This document shows positions 24,992-33,324 of a DNA stretch of 64,000 nucleotides, in pieces. Origin of the DNA: Saccharopolyspora ipomoeae (GTDB lineage Bacteria > Actinomycetota > Actinomycetes > Mycobacteriales > Pseudonocardiaceae); assembly GCF_029952525.1 (NCBI RefSeq), contig NZ_JASAOF010000009.1, forward strand, positions 124,001 through 188,000, in the 5' to 3' direction. The notes beneath the pieces were generated by a model. It ran no database searches. It was not told where the DNA came from and saw nothing but the letters and a program-made list of their open reading frames with translations. Position 1 is the first letter of the stretch; the number at the start of each line of letters is the position of its first letter. Both the position numbers and the translations under genes were made by a program.

Positions 24992-26254
24992 ATGAACACC
25001 AAACCAGCCGGAACGAAGACCAGAGCGGGGAATCCGTACAGATGGGTCGTCCTCTTCGCCTGCTGGGCTTCCTTCACCCTCACTTCGATCGATCGCTCGA
25101 CGTGGGGTCCGGCTTCGGTCTTCGTGGGCGATAGCCTCGCCGTCCCGATCGCGAGCCTCGGGGTCTTCGCCACTGCCTACTACATCGGTTACGTGGTCTC
25201 GAACGCGCTGGGCGGGATCGGAACGGATCGGTTCGGTGGTCGATCGATGCTGTCGATCTCATTGCTGGGAGCCGGTGGGTTCATGGCCCTCTTCGGCTCC
25301 ACCACCTCGGCCACGGTGGGCATCGCTGTGCAGGCGCTGGTCGGCTTGTTCGCCGGTGCTGACTACTCGGCCGGCGTGCGTTTGATCGCGAGTTGGTTCA
25401 AGCCGTCGGAACTCGGTCTCCCCATGGGGATCTTCACCACGGCCACTTCGTTGGGAACCGCCATCGCCAACGCCGTGGTGCCTGCCCTCATCGCTCAACA
25501 CGGTTGGGAGGCCTCCTACCACCTGTTCGGCATCATCTCGATGGTGTTGGCAGTGGTGTTGTTCTTCCTCCTGCGTCCCGGTCCGATGTTGGACGACGCA
25601 TCGGAGTCGCAGCCCGCAACGGGGAAGCGGGGTTTCGCGGCGATGGCCCGCAACCGGAACCTGATCCTCGCCAGTCTTGCCGGGTTCGGTGCGTTCTGGG
25701 GGCTGTACGGCTTCGTGGTCTGGGCGAACGCACTGATGATCAAGGGTTACAAGATCTCCCCGTCCACCGCGGGTTTCGTGGTCGCGATCTTCGCGATCTC
25801 CGCGGTCGTGGTGAAACCCATCGTCGGTTTCGCGGCCGACCGCTTCTTCGGTGGCGCGCGCAAGGTGCCCGCCGTGGTCATCATGGGGATCTTCTCCCTG
25901 ACCTTGGTCGCATTCGGCAACCTCAGCTCGCCCACCGCGTTCATGTGGCTGGCCCCGTTGCTCGGGGCTGCCGCGTACGGCTGGAGCCCGCTGATCGTCG
26001 CTCTGGTGCCGCGACTCGTTCCGGCCTCGGTCACCGGTGCCGCCTCTGGATTCGCCAACGCCACCTGGCAGCTCGGTAGCGTCGTGGTTCCCGTCGTGGT
26101 CGGTGCGGTCTTCTCCGCTACGAACTCGTTCAGCGCCGCCTTCGTGACGCTCGCCGCCGGTCCACTGGTCGGGCTGCTGATCATGCTCGCCGTCCGGGAG
26201 GAGAAGCCGACCTCCGAGCCCGTCGTGAACGAGCGCAGCGCTGCTCAGGGATGA
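24992..26254 (+). CDS. MFS transporter, probable aromatic-acid importer
   Basis: 420 residues with 12 predicted spans and a central loop near residue 200. The family loop between spans 2 and 3 reads GGIGTDRFGGRS and the equivalent between 8 and 9 reads GFAADRFFGGARK. GGAGG lies 7 bases before the ATG. It precedes a Rieske dioxygenase operon in the same direction and shares an operator-like motif with it. It may therefore bring in the dioxygenase substrate; this is inferred from context only. Confidence 0.8.
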   Translation: MNTKPAGTKTRAGNPYRWVVLFACWASFTLTSIDRSTWGPASVFVGDSLAVPIASLGVFATAYYIGYVVSNALGGIGTDRFGGRSMLSISLLGAGGFMALFGSTTSATVGIAVQALVGLFAGADYSAGVRLIASWFKPSELGLPMGIFTTATSLGTAIANAVVPALIAQHGWEASYHLFGIISMVLAVVLFFLLRPGPMLDDASESQPATGKRGFAAMARNRNLILASLAGFGAFWGLYGFVVWANALMIKGYKISPSTAGFVVAIFAISAVVVKPIVGFAADRFFGGARKVPAVVIMGIFSLTLVAFGNLSSPTAFMWLAPLLGAAAYGWSPLIVALVPRLVPASVTGAASGFANATWQLGSVVVPVVVGAVFSATNSFSAAFVTLAAGPLVGLLIMLAVREEKPTSEPVVNERSAAQG

Positions 26255-26638
26255 CGCAGGAGTAGTGCGGAGCCGCTCGATCGCAGCGGGTCGGCTCAGC
26301 GACTGGCGTGGTCGTGGTGCGGGCGTCCTCCTCCGCGAAGAGCGGCACGATCGGGAAGTCCAGGTCGAAGGTCGCCTCGTGGAGGAGGCTCTGCCCGAAT
26401 GCGCGTCTGTTCCTGTGCTTTGGTCGAACCTGCTGAGCACTTCGCTCGGGTTTGGCCTGACTGGTTGCTCATTGCACGGGGGTAGAAGCCTGCTCCGGAG
26501 ATCAGGATGGCCGCAGGCCGGGTGTTCGGCGGGGCTTCCGGTGCTGATGAGGGTGCCGACGCTGCGCCCCCGCGATGAAGCCCCACGCAGCCAGAGCGTT
26601 GAGGCTTGACGGCCTGCTGGCAGCCGCTTAATCTCAGT

Positions 26639-26673
26639 ATCACTAGTTGATTCAATGCTATCGCAGAGTGATT
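26639..26673. promoter_or_regulatory. Operator-like motif copy 2 before the dioxygenase operon
   Basis: TATCGCAGAGTGATT (26659-26673) matches the copies at 24552 and 31781. A second half-like site TATCACTAGTTGATT (26639-26653) lies 20 bases upstream, on the same face of the helix. The pair is about 130 bases before the ferredoxin ATG at 26800, in a locally AT-rich segment suited to a promoter. Confidence 0.6.
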
Positions 26674-26799
26674 TAAATGATCGAAATGCGCCGGTCCGAG
26701 AACCCGGTACCGGTGCGCACGGGTGAGCGTGGTGATCACGCGGGTCTTGCCGCAGATCGCGTTCCGCTCAACCCGGAGTGCGGAAGGAGCCAGCCTCTG

Positions 26800-27120
26800 A
26801 TGCCCAGGGTTTCGTTCGTTCATCCGAAGGGTGAGTCGCAGGAGGTCGAGGCTGCTGAGGGATCGACCGCCATGCGGGCGGCGCTGCTCGGTGGCATCAG
26901 CGGGATCACCGCCGATTGCGGTGGCGAGGCCTCGTGCGCGACCTGCCACGTGTACGTCGCGGAGCCGTGGATCGAGCGGGTCGGCGCTCCGGGCCCGGAC
27001 GAGGACGACATGCTCGACTTCGCCGAGTGCGAGCGCCGGCCCAGCAGTCGGCTGTCGTGCCAGATCAAGATCACCGACGAGCTCGACGGCCTCGTTCTCA
27101 CCCTCCCGGAGTCGCAGTGA
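26800..27120 (+). CDS. [2Fe-2S] ferredoxin of the aromatic dioxygenase system
   Basis: 106 residues. The cluster ligands are visible as the Cys set in DCGGEASCATC and a final Cys in RLSCQI, the adrenodoxin/putidaredoxin-type arrangement. It should carry electrons from the reductase encoded next to the Rieske oxygenase. The ATG at 26800 is chosen because AAGGAG lies about 10 bases upstream and family similarity starts at once (PRVSFVHPKG); the frame is open further 5' without support. The stop overlaps the GTG of the reductase. Confidence 0.88.
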   Translation: MPRVSFVHPKGESQEVEAAEGSTAMRAALLGGISGITADCGGEASCATCHVYVAEPWIERVGAPGPDEDDMLDFAECERRPSSRLSCQIKITDELDGLVLTLPESQ

Positions 27121-28382
27121 GCGCGGGTGTCGTCATCGTCGGGGCGGGGCAGGCCGGCGCGCAGCTGGCCATGTCGCTGCGCGAGATGGGACATGCGGGC
27201 AGCGTCACGGTGATCGGGGACGAGCACCATCCGCCGTACCACCGGCCTCCGCTGTCGAAGGACTTCCTGGACGGCGGTCTCGCGGAGTCCGAACTCGCGC
27301 TGCGGACCGAGGAGTACTACCGCGACCGCGGGATCGAGCTCGTCGCCGGAACGGCGGTGACGTCGATCGACCGCGGGCGCAACGAGGTTCTGCTGTCCTC
27401 GGGTCGCGTCGTGGCCTATGCCCACCTGGTGCTTGCCACGGGAGCGCGAAACCGGCAGTTGCCGATCGCAGACGGCGGAGCGGACAACGTCCATTACTTG
27501 CGGACGATGGAGGACGCTCGTCGGGTTCGGCACGCACTCGAGCGCGCGCAGAACGTGCTGATCGTCGGTGCCGGATTCATCGGGCTGGAGTTCGCGTCGG
27601 CGGCCGCACGGCGCGGTGCGCGAGTCACCGTCGTGGAAGCGGCCCCGCGGGTGCTGGGGCGTGCGGTCGCGGAGGAGACCTCCGCGTACTTCGCCCACCG
27701 GCACGCGGTGGAGGGCTCCACGGTGCTCTGCGGTTGTGCTGTCGACGAATTCCGGACGGATTCCCGCGGACGGGTCACCGAGGTCCGCATCGGGGACCGG
27801 GTTCAGCCCGTGGACCTGGTCCTGGTGGGGATCGGGGTCGCGCCCAACTCCGAACTCGCCGAGGAAGCGGGACTCGTGGTCAACGACGGCATCGTCGTCG
27901 ACGCGCAGCTGGTGACGTCGGATCCCGCCATCTCCGCGATCGGGGACTGCGCTCGTTTTCCGCGCGCCGGCGCCGCGTCGATTCGTCTCGAATCCGTGCA
28001 GAACGCGTCGGATCAAGCCAGGTACGCGGCTCGGCGAATCTGCCGGGCCGACGAGCCGATCGCCGACTACGGCGAAGTGCCGTGGTTCTGGAGCCATCAG
28101 GCGGGAGACAAGCTCCAGATCGCGGGGCTGGCGCTGCCCACCGATTCCGCGGTCTTCCTCGGTGATCCGTCGAGCGGGCGGTTCTCGGTCTGCCGATTCC
28201 GGGACGGGTTTCTCTCCGCCGTCGAATCGGTGAACAGCCCAGGAGACCACCTGTCGGCCCGCAAGCTCTTCGCGCGCGGTGCGCGCGTCACCGAGGAGCA
28301 GCTGCGAGCGCCTGAATTCTCCCTGCGGTCGGCCGCGGCCGGCGGAACAACCCAGGCACAGCAAGAAAGGACGTCAGCATGA
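27117..28382 (+). CDS. FAD-dependent ferredoxin reductase of the dioxygenase system
   Basis: 421 residues. It has the FAD motif VIVGAGQAGAQLA at the N-terminus, the PPYHRPPLSK segment typical of ferredoxin/rubredoxin reductases, a second dinucleotide motif LIVGAGFIGLEFA (NADH) and AIGDCARFP for FAD. It should pass electrons from NADH to the ferredoxin. GTG start overlapping the ferredoxin stop (GTGA); its own stop overlaps the next ATG. The pairing with an adrenodoxin-type ferredoxin and an alpha/beta oxygenase makes a three-component system. Confidence 0.9.
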   Translation: MSAGVVIVGAGQAGAQLAMSLREMGHAGSVTVIGDEHHPPYHRPPLSKDFLDGGLAESELALRTEEYYRDRGIELVAGTAVTSIDRGRNEVLLSSGRVVAYAHLVLATGARNRQLPIADGGADNVHYLRTMEDARRVRHALERAQNVLIVGAGFIGLEFASAAARRGARVTVVEAAPRVLGRAVAEETSAYFAHRHAVEGSTVLCGCAVDEFRTDSRGRVTEVRIGDRVQPVDLVLVGIGVAPNSELAEEAGLVVNDGIVVDAQLVTSDPAISAIGDCARFPRAGAASIRLESVQNASDQARYAARRICRADEPIADYGEVPWFWSHQAGDKLQIAGLALPTDSAVFLGDPSSGRFSVCRFRDGFLSAVESVNSPGDHLSARKLFARGARVTEEQLRAPEFSLRSAAAGGTTQAQQERTSA

Positions 28383-29716
28383 GCAAGTTGACCGGTGAGG
28401 CGCTCGACGGGCTCGTCGACACGGACAAGGGCTTCATCAGCCGCGAACTGTTCGTCGACGAGGACCTGTACCGCCGCGAGCTCGAATCCGTGTTCACCCG
28501 GGCCTGGCTGTTCGTGGGTCACGAGAGCCAGATCCCCAATCCCGGGGACTTCTTCACCTCCCGCATGGGGGAGGAGTCGGTGATCCTCTGCCGCGACAAG
28601 CGCGGCGAGATCCACGTGTTCCTGAACTCGTGCCGGCACCGGGGGATGAAGGTCTGCCGCTACGAGTCGGGCAACACGTCGCTGTTCACGTGCCCGTACC
28701 ACTCCTGGACCTACACCACGGACGGCAAGCTGCAGGGCGTTCCGCAGTACCGGAGCCTGTACGACGGCGTGCTCGACCGCGAGGCCAACTCGCTCGCGCA
28801 GGTCGGCAAGATCGCCAACTACAAGGGCACGATCTGGGCGACCTGGGATCCGGAAGCCCCGGACTTCCTGACCTACCTCGGTGACGCGAAGGTCCACCTC
28901 GATCAAGCTCTCGACTGCCGCGATGGGCGGGAGGGCGGTTCCGAGGTGATCGGCATCCACAAGTGGGTCTTCCCTGCGAACTGGAAGTTCGCCGCCGAGA
29001 ACTTCCTCGGCGACACCTACCACAACCCCAGTCACCGCTCGGTCGACCTGATCGGAATCGGACCCAGCGCGGAAGCGGGCAAGAAGGGCCGTCGCGACGA
29101 CGAGCTGGAGAAGGCCCAGCACATCTGGGTCAGCTTCCCCGAAGGGCACGGCGTGCACTCCGCGGTGCAGCCCACGGCCAACGAGTACGTGGAGTCGTTC
29201 CTGGACAACCCGGTTCTGGAGGAGTACTTCCGGCACTGCTACGAGGAGCGCAAGCGGCGCCTCGGTGACCAGGCGCGGTTGCTGCCGTTCGTCGGTTCGA
29301 TCTTCCCGAACACCTCGTACCACGGGCGGCAGCCGCGAGGGCTGTGCGCGTGGCACCCGCATTCGCCGACCAGCACCGAGGCGTGGCGCTTCTTCCTCGT
29401 CGACAAGGACGCGCCCGACGAGGTCAAGGACTACCTGCGCCGGTACTACATGCGGTACTCGGGCCCGGCCGGGATGACCGAGCAGGACGACATGGAGAAC
29501 TGGCTCTACGCGACCAGGGCGAGCGTGGGCACGGTCGCCCGCCGGTACCCGTTCAACTACCAGCAGTCGCTCGGCAAGGCCACGGACTCCTACGACTACC
29601 CGGGTTCGGTGACGCTGCAGCCGACGGAGCAGATGGCGCGCGGCTACTACCGCACCTGGATGAAGTACATGCGGGGCGAATCGTGGGACGCGCTGCTGGG
29701 CGAGGGGGAGCGGTGA
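28379..29716 (+). CDS. Rieske ring-hydroxylating dioxygenase, alpha subunit
   Basis: 445 residues. The Rieske domain (about 35-160) holds CRHRG (Cys-x-His) and, 17 residues later, CPYHSW. The catalytic domain has the mononuclear iron site FLGDTYHNPSH (two His) with a downstream Asp. It should cis-dihydroxylate an aromatic ring. The adjacent beta subunit, ferredoxin, reductase and SDR complete the pathway step to a catechol. The closest groups by eye are biphenyl- or phenylpropionate-type oxygenases, but the substrate is not readable. Overlaps both neighbours by 4 bases. Confidence 0.9.
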   Translation: MSKLTGEALDGLVDTDKGFISRELFVDEDLYRRELESVFTRAWLFVGHESQIPNPGDFFTSRMGEESVILCRDKRGEIHVFLNSCRHRGMKVCRYESGNTSLFTCPYHSWTYTTDGKLQGVPQYRSLYDGVLDREANSLAQVGKIANYKGTIWATWDPEAPDFLTYLGDAKVHLDQALDCRDGREGGSEVIGIHKWVFPANWKFAAENFLGDTYHNPSHRSVDLIGIGPSAEAGKKGRRDDELEKAQHIWVSFPEGHGVHSAVQPTANEYVESFLDNPVLEEYFRHCYEERKRRLGDQARLLPFVGSIFPNTSYHGRQPRGLCAWHPHSPTSTEAWRFFLVDKDAPDEVKDYLRRYYMRYSGPAGMTEQDDMENWLYATRASVGTVARRYPFNYQQSLGKATDSYDYPGSVTLQPTEQMARGYYRTWMKYMRGESWDALLGEGER

Positions 29717-30516
29717 CCGGATCCAAGGTCGTGATCGTCACCGGCGGCACGTTCGGGATCGGGCACGACATCACCCTCGGCCTGGCCGAGCGCGGTCACC
29801 ACGTGGTGGCCTTCGGGCTCGACGCCCGCCAGATCTCGAGCACCGCGGACGGCTCGGTCACGCGTCTTCGCGACGAGGTGGCGCAGCGCGAACTCCCGGT
29901 GGACGTGCTGGAGGCCGACGTCGCCGACGCCGAGGCCGTGGCGTCGGTCGTCGACTTCACCGCCACGCGCCACGGCCGGATCGACGCGTTGGTCAACAAC
30001 GCGGCGATCGGACCGCTGGGCACGATCCTCGACACCGATGAGGAGACCTTCGACCGGATCCTCGCGGTCAACCTGAAAGGACCGTACCTGTGCTCGCGCG
30101 CCGTCGTGCCCCACCTGCGGCAGGTGGGTGGCGGCTCGATCGTGAACATCGGATCCGGGTCGGGTTGGGGAAAGCCGAACATGGCGGCCTACTCGGCCAG
30201 CAAGGGCGGGATGTTCGCGCTCAGCGCCGCGACCGCCTACGACTTCTTCCACGACCGCATTCGGGTCAACACCGTCGTGCCGGGCGGCGGAGGTATCGCG
30301 TCGGGCATCACGGCAGGGCGGCTCGGCGGCAACAACCCCATGGCCGGAGCCGGCGCGCACGGGTCGGCCGCGGGGCGCCCCGTGACGGGAACCGACGTCG
30401 CGAACGTGGTCGGCTTCCTCATCAGCGACGCGGCCGAAACGGTCTCCGGCACGGTCGTCGACGTCGGCTGCTTCTCCCATCAAGGCGGACCGGTGCAAAG
30501 GAGAGAAAGCGCATGA
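29713..30516 (+). CDS. SDR, probable cis-dihydrodiol dehydrogenase
   Basis: 267 residues. TGGTFGIG cofactor loop, NNAAIG, catalytic Ser in NIGSGSGWG and the YSASKGG Tyr-Lys pair. Located between the alpha and beta subunit genes of a ring-hydroxylating dioxygenase with 4-base overlaps on both sides, it most likely rearomatises the cis-diol to a catechol with NAD+. It is not a close match to the classic BphB type by eye, so other roles on the dioxygenase product are possible. Start GTG at 29713. Confidence 0.82.
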   Translation: MTGSKVVIVTGGTFGIGHDITLGLAERGHHVVAFGLDARQISSTADGSVTRLRDEVAQRELPVDVLEADVADAEAVASVVDFTATRHGRIDALVNNAAIGPLGTILDTDEETFDRILAVNLKGPYLCSRAVVPHLRQVGGGSIVNIGSGSGWGKPNMAAYSASKGGMFALSAATAYDFFHDRIRVNTVVPGGGGIASGITAGRLGGNNPMAGAGAHGSAAGRPVTGTDVANVVGFLISDAAETVSGTVVDVGCFSHQGGPVQRRESA

Positions 30517-31085
30517 GCAGCGGAACCATCAGCGGAACCAACCGGAAGCTCGTCCGGGACGAGGCCTACTACCGGCTCAAGTCCGACGTCGAGGACTTCC
30601 TCCACGCCGAAGCGGACCTGCTCGACGACAGGCGGTTCAAGGACTGGCTGGAGCTGTTCACCGAGGACGTCACCTATTTCATGCCGATCCGGCACAACGT
30701 CAAGTTCGGCCAGCACGCCGAGCGGGAGAACACCAGGTCGGGAGAGGGGATCAGCTGGTTCGACGAGGACAAGTGGACGCTGGGCAAGCGGGTCGACCAG
30801 ATCCTGACCGGCGTGCACTACGCGGAAGAACCCCTGTCCCGGGTCTGCCACCTCGTGTCCAACGTTCAGCTCCTCGCGGTCCGCGAGCACGACGGACAGC
30901 GCGAGGTCGACGTCCGATCCCGGTTCCTGGTCTACCAGAACCGCGTCGAGTACGAGACCTACCTCTTCGTGGGAAAGCGGACCGACACGCTGCGGCAGTC
31001 CGAACAGGACTGGATGATCGCCCGCCGGGAGATCATCCTCGACCAGAACGTCCTGCTGGCAAAGAACCTGACAACGTTCTTCTGA
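30513..31085 (+). CDS. Ring-hydroxylating dioxygenase, beta subunit
   Basis: 190 residues, matching the NTF2-like beta subunits of the BphA2/HcaF type. Family features include AEADLLDDRRFKDWLELF near the N-terminus, TYFMPIRHNV and the C-terminal RREIILDQNVLLAKN. It has a structural role in the alpha3beta3 oxygenase. The ATG at 30513 overlaps the SDR stop, and AAAGGAGAG lies just upstream. Confidence 0.9.
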   Translation: MSSGTISGTNRKLVRDEAYYRLKSDVEDFLHAEADLLDDRRFKDWLELFTEDVTYFMPIRHNVKFGQHAERENTRSGEGISWFDEDKWTLGKRVDQILTGVHYAEEPLSRVCHLVSNVQLLAVREHDGQREVDVRSRFLVYQNRVEYETYLFVGKRTDTLRQSEQDWMIARREIILDQNVLLAKNLTTFF

Positions 31086-31096
31086 GGAGGAATCCT

Positions 31097-31270
31097 GTGA
31101 TCAACGTGTTTCAGCTGGCCGCGGGGGCGCGCATCGAACTCGTCGACGGGCGCCGGATGACGGTCGAGGAGAACATGGGCGACGGCCAGTGGGTCCAGGC
31201 CCGAGAAGAGGGAGCTTCGGACGGCGAGCTGGTCCACGCAGAAGACATCCGGCAGCTCGCCCAGGACTGA
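31097..31270 (+). CDS. Small unknown protein in the dioxygenase operon
   Basis: 57 residues starting at a GTG with GAGGAGG about 6 bases upstream, 11 bases after the beta-subunit stop. It begins INVFQLAAGARIELVDGRR and is acidic towards the end (EDIRQLAQD). No known domain is recognised. The strong ribosome site and tight spacing argue that it is translated. It may be an accessory or assembly factor for the oxygenase; that is only a guess. Confidence 0.6.
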   Translation: MINVFQLAAGARIELVDGRRMTVEENMGDGQWVQAREEGASDGELVHAEDIRQLAQD

Positions 31271-31285
31271 CGGGAGGCCCGAACC

Positions 31286-31729
31286 GTGCTCCGCTTCGAC
31301 CACATGCCCAGCGACTTCCACCCGCTGTTCCTCTTCCTCGGCAACAGCGCTGATCTGGCAGCCCTTGCGGACCTCCTTCATCGGTTCGCCGACGAGCCGC
31401 GCCGCGTCGAGGTCCGCCGGTCACTGCCCGAGGCCGGCGGGCGTTCGCAGTTGACGATCGTTCCCGGCGAAGGCCCCGACGCCCCTTACGGTGTGCGGGA
31501 AACACCTGACGGGGAGAGCTTCACCTGGATGCTCAACGCGTGGCAGGCCGATCAGATCGCCACGCGCATCGAATCGCTGACCGCGAGCGGTCTCAAGTCC
31601 GGCAACGACATCATCGAGCTCGGGCTGGAAGGGGAGATCCCGGTCAAGGTGTCCAAAGGAGAATTCACCGACAACTTCCTCACGCCCAGCCATCACCTGG
31701 ATCCCGATTACGAAGGCCCCGTCATCTGA
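31286..31729 (+). CDS. Conserved-looking hypothetical protein in the dioxygenase operon
   Basis: 147 residues, GTG start with GGAGG about 8 bases upstream, 15 bases after the small protein. Mixed alpha/beta composition, no membrane span or signal. I do not recognise a family. It ends the run of tightly spaced dioxygenase genes and lies directly before the operator and gene of the IclR regulator, so it is probably the last gene of this operon. Confidence 0.6.
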   Translation: MLRFDHMPSDFHPLFLFLGNSADLAALADLLHRFADEPRRVEVRRSLPEAGGRSQLTIVPGEGPDAPYGVRETPDGESFTWMLNAWQADQIATRIESLTASGLKSGNDIIELGLEGEIPVKVSKGEFTDNFLTPSHHLDPDYEGPVI

Positions 31730-31766
31730 TCGTGCACCTGCTGGGCGCCGCTGGGTTGGACCAGCA

Positions 31767-31795
31767 TGGCGATAGGTTGCTATCGTTGTGTGATA
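31767..31795. promoter_or_regulatory. Operator-like motif copy 3 before the IclR gene
   Basis: TATCGTTGTGTGATA (31781-31795) is preceded by GCGATAG, forming the inverted repeat CGATAG-GTTG-CTATCG. The relative positions of the elements equal those at 24538-24566. It ends 50 bases before the IclR ATG, consistent with autoregulation. Confidence 0.6.
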
Positions 31796-31844
31796 CTGGA
31801 GCGCCCAGGGTGTTCGTGCAAACGGGTTGACGGAGGGAACGGCG

Positions 31845-32600
31845 ATGGCCGCAGCCAAGACCGGAGCCGACAGCGGTCGGCGGGCGCTGGAAATCCTGCT
31901 CTCCTTCACGGAGCAGCGCCCGCTGCTCACCGTTCGTCAACTCGCCGAAGACCTCGACATCCCGGTGCCGTCGGTGCACCGCTACGTCGCTCTGCTGCGC
32001 GACATGGGCCTGATCGAGGAGCGAGGCCGCGGCCAGTACCACTTGACCATGCGAGTCACGCAGCTCAGCCGGGCGGCCAGGCAGGCCACGCCGCTGGTCG
32101 ACCTGGCGGAGCCGTACATGCGGGAACTCGTGGACCAGACCGGAGAATCGGCGCTGCTCGTGCGCCTGGTGCACGACCGCCCGGTCTGCATGCACCGCGT
32201 CGAGAGCGCACAGCGGTTCCGGCTCTCCTTCGAGATCGGCCAGCAGATGCCGCCACTTCGGGGCGCCAGCGCGCGGCTCCTGCTCTCAGGCCTCGATCCG
32301 GCGGACCGGGAGCGCTACGTCGACCAGGCTCTGGAGCAGGGCGCCCGGCCGCCGTTGAAGGGACGCGATCGGTTCCTGCACGACGCCGAGCGCGACGGGG
32401 CGCGCGGCTGGGCCGTGTCGAACGAAGAGATCGACGACGGCATCTGGGCGGCCGCAGCCCCGGTCACCGACGGCAGCAAGGTGGTGGCGAGCCTGTCCGC
32501 GCCCTGCCCGGCCTTCCGCCTCGACAAGACCAAGCGCGAAACCATCATCGATCTGGTTCGCAAAACCGCCGCAGACATCTCCCACGCACTGGGAACGTGA
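31845..32600 (+). CDS. IclR-family regulator of the dioxygenase operon
   Basis: 251 residues. The N-terminal winged helix (about 10-75) shows LTVRQLAEDLDIPVPSVHRYV, and the C-terminal effector domain contains the family's late stretch ARGWAVSNEEIDDGIWAAAAPV. The ATG at 31845 is supported by GGAGG 9 bases upstream. An operator-like motif shared with the MFS transporter and the ferredoxin operon lies before it, so it probably controls all three. The effector may be the substrate or a ring-cleavage intermediate. Confidence 0.88.
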   Translation: MAAAKTGADSGRRALEILLSFTEQRPLLTVRQLAEDLDIPVPSVHRYVALLRDMGLIEERGRGQYHLTMRVTQLSRAARQATPLVDLAEPYMRELVDQTGESALLVRLVHDRPVCMHRVESAQRFRLSFEIGQQMPPLRGASARLLLSGLDPADRERYVDQALEQGARPPLKGRDRFLHDAERDGARGWAVSNEEIDDGIWAAAAPVTDGSKVVASLSAPCPAFRLDKTKRETIIDLVRKTAADISHALGT

Positions 32601-32704
32601 TACACGTTCGACCGGCCGGCCGCGCTGTGGCGGTCGTCGGCCGGGTTGTCGACGACGGCTGCACACGAACGCGCTGGGACACCGAGATTTCCACCCGACT
32701 CCGC

Positions 32705-32744
32705 CGGTTCGCGTCGACCAACAGACGCTGGTCGACGCGAACCG
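32705..32744. terminator. Strong hairpin after the IclR gene
   Basis: A perfect 16-bp stem (32705-32720 with 32729-32744, arm CGGTTCGCGTCGACCA) between the IclR stop and the convergent transporter remnant. It should end transcription from both sides. Confidence 0.75.
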
Positions 32745-32759
32745 ACTCGTGGAGGAACC

Positions 32760-33125
32760 TCAGGCCTTGACCGCGTCCTGGGCCTTGTCGCTGGTGTCGG
32801 AGTCGTAGCTTCCGGAGTCGCTGCTCGTGGCGTCGTTGCCTTCGGTAGGTGGCTCTGCCGGAGCGGTGACGAGTTGGAAATCGCCGTCGTGCTCGTCTTT
32901 ACCGGTGATGACGGCTTGTTCCAGGATTTCGGAGCTCTTGGCTTCCAGCAGGGTGATGTCGTCGTTGCGCAGGTCCTTCAGCAGCGCGAAGCACATGAGC
33001 ACCACGATCACCCCGAACGGCAGTGCTCCGACGAAGGTGAAGTTCTGGATGCCGGTGAGTGCGCTGTCCCCTCCGCCGCCGACGATCAGCATGAGAGCTG
33101 CGACGGCACCGGTGGCGGCAGGCCA
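32760..33125 (-). pseudogene. BCCT-type transporter, C-terminal remnant
   Basis: The minus strand encodes the last one or two membrane spans and tail of a betaine/choline/carnitine transporter: WPAATGAVAALMLIVGGG, a second span with ALPFGVIVVLMCFALLKDL and an acidic, Ser-rich tail. Upstream of about 33125 the frame is unrelated and the first 10 or so spans are missing. The gene has been truncated by deletion or insertion. Confidence 0.7.
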
Positions 33126-33324
33126 TCTCGCCGAACTCACTGATGTAGGCACCGATCGAGGTCGGTACCAGCCTCAAGATCAGCAAGTGGAACAGGTGGG
33201 CCCGGCACCAGAGCTCGGCGACGCGGTTGGCCAACCGGAGCACCTTGTAGTGCCCCCCCGAGATCATCAGCCGTGGAACGTCGCTCACGGGAACGGGGCA
33301 GTGATGCGGTGTGCCCGCCTGCGG

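Noticed and set aside
32899-33288. Minus-strand frame upstream of the BCCT remnant (LMISGGHYKVLRLANRVAEL...)
   Set aside because: It looks somewhat protein-like, but I could not place it in a family or tie it to the transporter frame. It is left as unassigned decayed sequence.
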